The position numbers were made by a program, and so were the translations under genes. A stretch of DNA of 64,000 bases from Delftia acidovorans (GTDB taxonomy: Bacteria > Pseudomonadota > Gammaproteobacteria > Burkholderiales > Burkholderiaceae_C): assembly GCA_031286585.1 (NCBI GenBank), contig JAITUC010000018.1, positions 1 through 64,000 on the forward strand, given 5' to 3'. The notes under the pieces are model-generated. The model did not search any database. It was given only the letters and a program-made list of their open reading frames with translations, and was not told the DNA's origin. Positions 59,198-64,000 of the stretch are shown here, one piece after another (within the stretch, counting starts at the first letter, position 1; the number at the start of each line of letters is the position of its first letter).

Positions 59198-60324
59198 GCA
59201 GCGCCGTCCACGATGCCGAGGAGGGCGGGCGCCTGATTCCCGTCGATGCCCCTGCAGTCCGCCAGCGCTTTGCCCTGGCGCGCCAGGGTGGCCTGCGCGC
59301 CAAGGAGGCCGCCGATTCCCTGGGCCTGCCGGAAGGCGCCGCCATTGCCGCGCATGCGGGCCAGCATGAGGGCAACCCCCAGGCCGTGCCGCTGCGTGCC
59401 GAATGGCTGGCCATCCTGAAGGGCTTGCAGGACTGCGGCCCGGTGATGGCGCTGACGCGCAACGCGTCCACGGTCCACGAAAAGACCGGGGTCTACCAGA
59501 AGCTTTCGGCCAACGGCGGCGTGGGCCTTGCCCTGGGCCGCGACATCGACCTGCGAATGTTCTTTGCCCAATGGCATGCCGGCTATGCCGTGACCGAGCA
59601 GCCTGCCCAGGCCGGCAGGCCAGCCATGCGCAGCCTCCAGTTCTTCGATGCGCAGGGCCGGGCCGTGCACAAGGTCCATGCGCGCGAGTCCACCGACCTG
59701 CAGGCATGGGAGGCGCTGGTGCAGCGTTTCGCCGAGCCCAGCGCCGGCTACCTGTTTCGCCATGCCCGCCCGCGTGCGCTGCCTCGGTCCGACGAGGCCA
59801 TCGACGTGCCCGGCCTGGGCGCTGCATGGGCCGCCATGCAGGACACGCATGAATTCTTCGATCTGCTGCGCCGGTTTGGCGCCGAGCGCCAGCAGGCCTT
59901 CCGCCTGGTGCCCGGCCACTGCGCGCGGCTGGCACCCGAATCCGTGGCGCAGCTGCTGAGCGATGCGGCCGTGGACGGCCTGCCCATCATGGTCTTCGTG
60001 GACAGCGGCGGCTGCATACAGATCCACACTGGCCCCGTGCACAACATCCAGTCCATGGACACGCCCGGCGGCGCACAGTGGATCAATGTCATGGACCCGG
60101 ATTTCAACCTGCATCTGCGCTGCGACCTGATCGCCAGCGTCTGGGCCGTGCAAAAGCCCACGGCCGACGGCGTGGTCACCTCGGTCGAGGCCTTCGATTC
60201 CCAGGGCGATCTGATGGCCATGTTCTTTGGCGAGCGCAAGCCGGGCCGGGCCGAGCTGCCGGGCTGGCGCGAACTGGTGGCGGGCCTGCCCCGCCTGCAG
60301 TCGCAGGCACATGTGATTGCCTGA
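59194..60324 (+). CDS. hmuS: Haem-degrading or haem-trafficking protein HmuS/HemS
   Basis: A 376-aa HemS/ChuS-family protein. It is built of two similar halves, each with a helical start and a beta-sheet (first: KGLQDCGPVMALTRNASTVHEKTGVYQK; second: DAAVDGLPIMVFVDSGGCIQIHTGPVHNIQ). The C-terminal half carries the His and QSMD elements that coordinate haem in the family. It handles haem once imported through the TonB receptor. The ABC transporter genes usually found with it (hmuTUV) are not downstream, where a convergent gene follows; they may lie elsewhere. Confidence 0.92.
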   Translation: MSSAVHDAEEGGRLIPVDAPAVRQRFALARQGGLRAKEAADSLGLPEGAAIAAHAGQHEGNPQAVPLRAEWLAILKGLQDCGPVMALTRNASTVHEKTGVYQKLSANGGVGLALGRDIDLRMFFAQWHAGYAVTEQPAQAGRPAMRSLQFFDAQGRAVHKVHARESTDLQAWEALVQRFAEPSAGYLFRHARPRALPRSDEAIDVPGLGAAWAAMQDTHEFFDLLRRFGAERQQAFRLVPGHCARLAPESVAQLLSDAAVDGLPIMVFVDSGGCIQIHTGPVHNIQSMDTPGGAQWINVMDPDFNLHLRCDLIASVWAVQKPTADGVVTSVEAFDSQGDLMAMFFGERKPGRAELPGWRELVAGLPRLQSQAHVIA

Positions 60325-60379
60325 ACGCTGGCGCTGGCCGGCTCGGCAGACAGCCACCCTTGCACAGGCCCGGCCCGCG

Positions 60380-60658
60380 TCAGAGATGCACGGTGGCGGC
60401 CACCAGCTTGCCCACCAGGGGACGCACCACCATCACGCAGACAAAGGCCACGGGCATGGCCAGCACATAGGCCTGTATCACACGCCGCAGGTAGTCGGCG
60501 CCCAGCCCGCTGTTGGCGCCGACGATGGCGCAGCACATCAGAAACGCCATGATTCCCGACATGTACAAGGCAAAGACGATGGGTGCGAAGCGGCGGTGCA
60601 GCTTGCGGCTGCGGGGGGCTGCAGGGGCAATGGAGGCAGATGCAGAGGTAGGAGGCAT
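60380..60658 (-). CDS. DUF2798 small membrane protein
   Basis: A 92-aa protein with a basic start (APRSRKLHRRFAPIVFALYMSGIMAFLMCCAIVG) and a second helix (YVLAMPVAFVCVMVVRPLVGKLV), the two-helix DUF2798 pattern. The function is unknown. It is divergent from the LysR gene across 144 bp, a frequent genomic pairing, so it may be the LysR target. Confidence 0.8.
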   Translation of the reverse strand: MPPTSASASIAPAAPRSRKLHRRFAPIVFALYMSGIMAFLMCCAIVGANSGLGADYLRRVIQAYVLAMPVAFVCVMVVRPLVGKLVAATVHL

Positions 60659-60802
60659 GGAAACGGATCCGGTCAGGCCGCTTGTCGATTCGGCGCGGCA
60701 AGTGCAGGACTGTAGGCAAGGCCAGTGCTGCCGTGTAGAGGGACTCAGCTTGGTGCACTCGTAAGCTATATTGATGAATCCATTTTTCCATCCATAGTTT
60801 TT

Positions 60803-61747
60803 GTGCCTAATCTGCGTTCCATCGAGACCTTCGTCAAAGCCCTGGAAGGCGGCTCCATTGCTTCGGCTGCGCGCCAGCTGGGCATTTCTCCGGCGGCGGC
60901 CAGCCAGAACATCGCCCGGCTGGAGCGCGAGCTGGGCACGCGGCTGATCACGCGCACCACGCGATCCATGGCGTTGACCGAGGCGGGCGAGCGCTATCTG
61001 GCGCGCGTGGCCCCCGTGCTGCAGGAGCTGGAAAAAGCGCAGTCCGACCTGTCCCAGCTGCACGGCGAGTTGCAGGGCCGGCTGCGCATCGCCTGCATGG
61101 CAGCCTTTGGCCGCCATGTGCTGGCGCCGCTGCTGCCGGCCTTTGCCGCGCAGCATCCCCGGCTGGAGCTGGAGTTGCTGGTGGTGGACCGGCAGGTGGA
61201 TGTGCTCAAGGAAGACGTGGACATCAGCGTGCGTTACCGCGATGTGCTGGAGCCCGGCATGGCCGTGCGCCAGCTGGCGGCCGTGCCGCGCGTGCTGTGC
61301 GCCTCGCCGGCCTACCTGCAGGCCCACGGCAGGCCGCGGACCGCGCAGGACCTGCTCGGCCATGCCTGCCTGCTGTACCGGCGCGAGGCCGATGGCCGCT
61401 TCATGCGCTGGCCGTTTTCACGCGATGGCAAGCGCGTGGACCCGCAGCTGCGCGTGACCGCCATCGCCAGCGACGTGGATGCCCTGACCGAAATGGCCGT
61501 GGCCGGGGGCGGAATTGTCTGGATCGGCAGCTTCATCGCCCACCGCTACATGCGCGAGGGGCTGCTGCAGCCGCTGGCTCTGGGCCCGGCGCGAAAGGGG
61601 CAGCTGCATTTCGATGACACCACGCTGGATTTCTTCGCGTGCTTTCGTGATCGCCAGTACGTGCCGACCAAGGTGCGCGCACTGGTGGACTACCTGGTCG
61701 AGACACTGCCGCAGCAGCCCATGCTGCGCTGGAACGTCCCGGCCTGA
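60803..61747 (+). CDS. LysR-family transcriptional regulator
   Basis: A 314-aa LysR regulator. Winged helix: LRSIETFVKALEGGSIASAARQLGISPAAASQNIARLERELGTRLITRTTRSMALTEAGERYL; the effector domain follows from LQGRLRIACMAAFG to the end, with LPAFAAQHPRLELELLVVD and DVDISVRYRDV. I begin with the GTG at 60803, the start expected from the family N-terminus. The region between it and the divergent DUF2798 gene should hold the operator; its AT-rich part is at 60760-60800. Target inferred from position. Confidence 0.88.
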   Translation: MPNLRSIETFVKALEGGSIASAARQLGISPAAASQNIARLERELGTRLITRTTRSMALTEAGERYLARVAPVLQELEKAQSDLSQLHGELQGRLRIACMAAFGRHVLAPLLPAFAAQHPRLELELLVVDRQVDVLKEDVDISVRYRDVLEPGMAVRQLAAVPRVLCASPAYLQAHGRPRTAQDLLGHACLLYRREADGRFMRWPFSRDGKRVDPQLRVTAIASDVDALTEMAVAGGGIVWIGSFIAHRYMREGLLQPLALGPARKGQLHFDDTTLDFFACFRDRQYVPTKVRALVDYLVETLPQQPMLRWNVPA

Positions 61748-61767
61748 GCAGGGCAGCCCTGGGGAGA

Positions 61768-62589
61768 CTAGTGCCCCAGGTGCTGGGGCAGCACTTCCTG
61801 CAGGATGGTGGTGGCGATTTCCTCGATGGACTTGGTCGTGCTCGACAGCCACTGGATGCCGCTGCGGCGCATCATGGACTCGGCCTCGGCCACCTCGTAG
61901 CGGCAGTTGGCGAGGCTGGCGTACTTGGAGTCGGGCCGGCGCTCGTTGCGGATGCTGGACAGGCGCTGCGGGTCGATGGTCAGGCCGAACAGCTTCTTGC
62001 GGTACGGCACCAGGGCGGGCGGCAGCTGCTTGCGCTCGAAATCCTCGGGGATCAGCGGGTAGTTGGCCACCTTGAGGCCGAACTGCATGGCCAGGTAGAG
62101 GCTGGTGGGGGTCTTGCCGCTGCGCGAGACCCCGACCAGGATCACGTCGGCGCCCGTCAGGTCCTGGTGGGTCTGGCCGTCGTCATGGGCCAGCGTGTAG
62201 TTGATGGCCTCCATGCGCTCCAGGTATTCCTTGCTTTCGCTGATGTCGGCGAAGCGGCCCACGCGGTGCAGCGATTTCTGGCCCAGCTCCAGCTCCAGCG
62301 GCCGCACGAAGGTGCCGAACATGTCGAACACCTTGCCCTTGCACTGGGACTCGATCAGGTCGAGCATGTCCTGGTTGACCAGGGTGGTGAAGACGATGGG
62401 CTTGTGGCTTTCCGACTCGGCCACATGGTTGATCTGGCGCACGGCCTGATGGACCTTGTCCATGGTGTCCACGAAGGGGATGCGGACCAGGCGCGACTTG
62501 GTGTCGAACTGGGCCATGATGGCCGTGCCGAAGGTCTCGGCTGTAATGCCAGTGCCATCGGAGATGACGAAGATGGTGTGGGTGTGCAT
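61768..62589 (-). CDS. ppsR: PEP synthase regulatory protein (bifunctional kinase/pyrophosphorylase)
   Basis: A 273-aa DUF299 protein that inactivates PEP synthase by ADP-dependent phosphorylation of a Thr and reactivates it by phosphorolysis. The start [20 protein letters not shown] and the P-loop-like [15 protein letters not shown] are characteristic. The ATG at 62589 is chosen. The gene is divergent from ppsA across 208 bp, the conserved arrangement that links regulator and target. Confidence 0.95.
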   Translation of the reverse strand: MHTHTIFVISDGTGITAETFGTAIMAQFDTKSRLVRIPFVDTMDKVHQAVRQINHVAESESHKPIVFTTLVNQDMLDLIESQCKGKVFDMFGTFVRPLELELGQKSLHRVGRFADISESKEYLERMEAINYTLAHDDGQTHQDLTGADVILVGVSRSGKTPTSLYLAMQFGLKVANYPLIPEDFERKQLPPALVPYRKKLFGLTIDPQRLSSIRNERRPDSKYASLANCRYEVAEAESMMRRSGIQWLSSTTKSIEEIATTILQEVLPQHLGH

Positions 62590-62797
62590 GGTGGTCGGAC
62601 TCTGGACAGGGGGCTGCCGTCGGTTCACGGCAAACGCCTACAATGGCGCCCATTATTCCCAATTTCCCATCCATGCTCGCTGCCGGCCTCCAACCAGAAC
62701 AGCAAAGCCTCGCGCACGCCTGCGTGGATGGATCGACCGTGCCCGGCTTTGGCAGCCGGGGCGGCGCGCTACGGTTTTCAACTTCTGGAGCTTTCCC

Positions 62798-64000
62798 ATG
62801 TCTCAACTGTTCGAGGCCACCGCCCTCGTCGTTCCGTTTGAACAACTGAGGATGACCGATGTCGAGTCCGTAGGCGGCAAGAACGCCTCGCTCGGCGAAA
62901 TGATCTCGCAGCTGCCGCAAGGCGTGCGCGTTCCCACGGGCTTTGCCACCACGGCACACGCCTTCCGCCAGTTCCTGGCCCATGACGGCCTGGCCGACAA
63001 GATCAGCGCCAAGCTGGCCGCCCTGGACGTGGAAGATGTCCGCGCCCTCGCCCAGGTGGGTGCCGAAATCCGTGCCCTGGTCGAGAACCAGCCCTTCCCG
63101 GCCGATCTGGAGCAGTCCATCCGCGAGGAATTCGCACGCCTGCAGGGCGGCAACGAGGCGGCCTCGTTCGCCGTGCGCTCCTCGGCCACGGCCGAAGACC
63201 TGCCCGACGCCTCGTTCGCCGGCCAGCAGGAAACCTTCCTGAACGTGGTGGGCATCGAGTCGGTGCTGCACAAGATGAAGGAAGTCTTCGCTTCGCTGTA
63301 CAACGACCGCGCCATCTCCTACCGCGTGCACAAGGGCTTTGCCCACGACGTGGTGGCCCTGTCCGCCGGCGTGCAGCGCATGGTGCGCTCCGACCTGGGC
63401 GCGGCCGGCGTGATGTTCACCATCGACACCGAATCGGGTTTCGAGGAAGTGGTCTTCATCACCTCCAGCTACGGCCTGGGCGAGACCGTGGTGCAGGGCG
63501 CCGTCAATCCCGACGAGTTCTATGTGCACAAGCCCATGCTCAAGGCCGGCAAGAAGGCCCTGATCCGCCGCAACCTGGGCTCCAAGCTGATCCAGATGGT
63601 CTTTGCCTCGCCCGAGGAAAAGGCCGCCAGCGGCAAGCTGGTCAAGACCACCGACGTGGCCCATGAGCTGCGCAACCGCTACTCGCTGTCCGACGAGGAC
63701 GTGCAGCAGCTGGCCCACTACGCCCTGGTCATCGAGCAGCACTATGGCCGCCCCATGGACATCGAGTGGGGCAAGGACGGCACGGACGGCCATCTCTACA
63801 TCCTGCAGGCCCGCCCCGAGACCGTGAAGAGCCAGGCCAAGGGCCAAGCCGAGCAGCGCTATGCCCTCAAGGGCACGGGCAATGTGCTGGCCGAAGGCCG
63901 CGCCATTGGCCAGAAGATCGGCACGGGTCCGGTGCGCCTGGTCAATGACATCGCCAACATGGACCAGGTCCAGCCCGGCGACGTGCTGGTGACCGACATG
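62798..64000 (+). CDS. ppsA: Phosphoenolpyruvate synthase, N-terminal half (partial)
   Basis: The first 401 codons of PEP synthase, running off the window end. Motifs of the ATP-grasp PPDK-N domain: [58 protein letters not shown], and [10 protein letters not shown]. The start of the swivelling phosphohistidine domain is reached before the window ends; the catalytic His is not yet included. The ATG at 62798 has CTGGAGCTTTCCC upstream. A TACAAT at 62639-62644 could be a -10 with a poor -35. The gene is divergent from ppsR. The 3' end of a ppsA gene opens this window on the same strand. Confidence 0.95.
   Translation, partial: MSQLFEATALVVPFEQLRMTDVESVGGKNASLGEMISQLPQGVRVPTGFATTAHAFRQFLAHDGLADKISAKLAALDVEDVRALAQVGAEIRALVENQPFPADLEQSIREEFARLQGGNEAASFAVRSSATAEDLPDASFAGQQETFLNVVGIESVLHKMKEVFASLYNDRAISYRVHKGFAHDVVALSAGVQRMVRSDLGAAGVMFTIDTESGFEEVVFITSSYGLGETVVQGAVNPDEFYVHKPMLKAGKKALIRRNLGSKLIQMVFASPEEKAASGKLVKTTDVAHELRNRYSLSDEDVQQLAHYALVIEQHYGRPMDIEWGKDGTDGHLYILQARPETVKSQAKGQAEQRYALKGTGNVLAEGRAIGQKIGTGPVRLVNDIANMDQVQPGDVLVTDM

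Noticed and set aside
56387..59935. A long minus-strand frame across the haem receptor operon
   Set aside because: It runs antisense to the receptor, the 123-aa gene and hmuS. Composition is low-complexity and no motif is recognisable.

Overview
The window is G+C-rich, densely coded chromosomal DNA. Its gene content and order (pyrG-kdsA-DUF1330-eno-ftsB; dapA-bamC; parE, lytic transglycosylase, parC; ppsR divergent from ppsA; an orphan Bug/TctC binding protein) point to a betaproteobacterium of the Burkholderiales, most likely family Comamonadaceae (Delftia/Comamonas/Acidovorax-like). This assignment rests on gene order and protein character only; no database was searched. I see no rRNA, tRNA, CRISPR array, transposase or phage genes.

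Layout. 1-6.3 kb: the 3' end of a phosphoenolpyruvate synthase gene (ppsA), a two-gene sodium/solute symporter (DUF4212 small subunit plus large subunit), an FKBP-type PPIase, an HxlR-like regulator, a CaiB/BaiF CoA-transferase and xerD. 6.4-10.3 kb: an orphan tripartite-tricarboxylate binding protein and two tandem EAL-HDOD paralogues with degenerate EAL domains. 10.4-20 kb: housekeeping genes (DUF455 ferritin-like protein, gamma-carbonic anhydrase family protein, hslO, ftsB, eno, kdsA, pyrG, coaBC), interrupted by one AT-rich lipoprotein gene that looks foreign. 20-26.4 kb: dut, two uncharacterised membrane proteins, a QseBC/PhoPQ-like two-component system flanked by two small PepSY-type proteins, a glycine-zipper lipoprotein with a 15-bp coding repeat, and a SlyD-like PPIase.

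26.5-35.5 kb: an aromatic-aldehyde-type dehydrogenase divergent from an AraC/FeaR-type regulator, the ribosomal-protein arginine hydroxylase homologue, an Ala/Pro-rich lipoprotein, bamC-dapA, a SAM methyltransferase, and an MFS transporter followed by a coupled micro-protein. 35.6-46 kb: parE, a lytic transglycosylase, parC, a chemoreceptor with a C-terminal CheR-docking-like tail, a RidA protein and comEC. 46-53 kb: a circularly permuted ATP-grasp/alpha-E gene pair, then a ureidoglycolate lyase/MFS/GntR module with two palindromic operators, and an RsbRD-N histidine kinase. 53-60.4 kb: iron and oxidative-stress genes (bacterioferritin, ahpC, ahpF), then a haem uptake operon behind a Fur-box-like promoter. 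60.4-64 kb: a DUF2798 protein divergent from a LysR regulator, ppsR, and the 5' half of ppsA.

The least expected structural fact is that both ends of the window lie in ppsA on the same strand: the start holds the last 96 codons and the end holds the first 401. The segment after the first fragment would be natural downstream context for the second. This suggests a second ppsA copy, a roughly 65-kb tandem duplication, or an assembly or circular-wrap effect.
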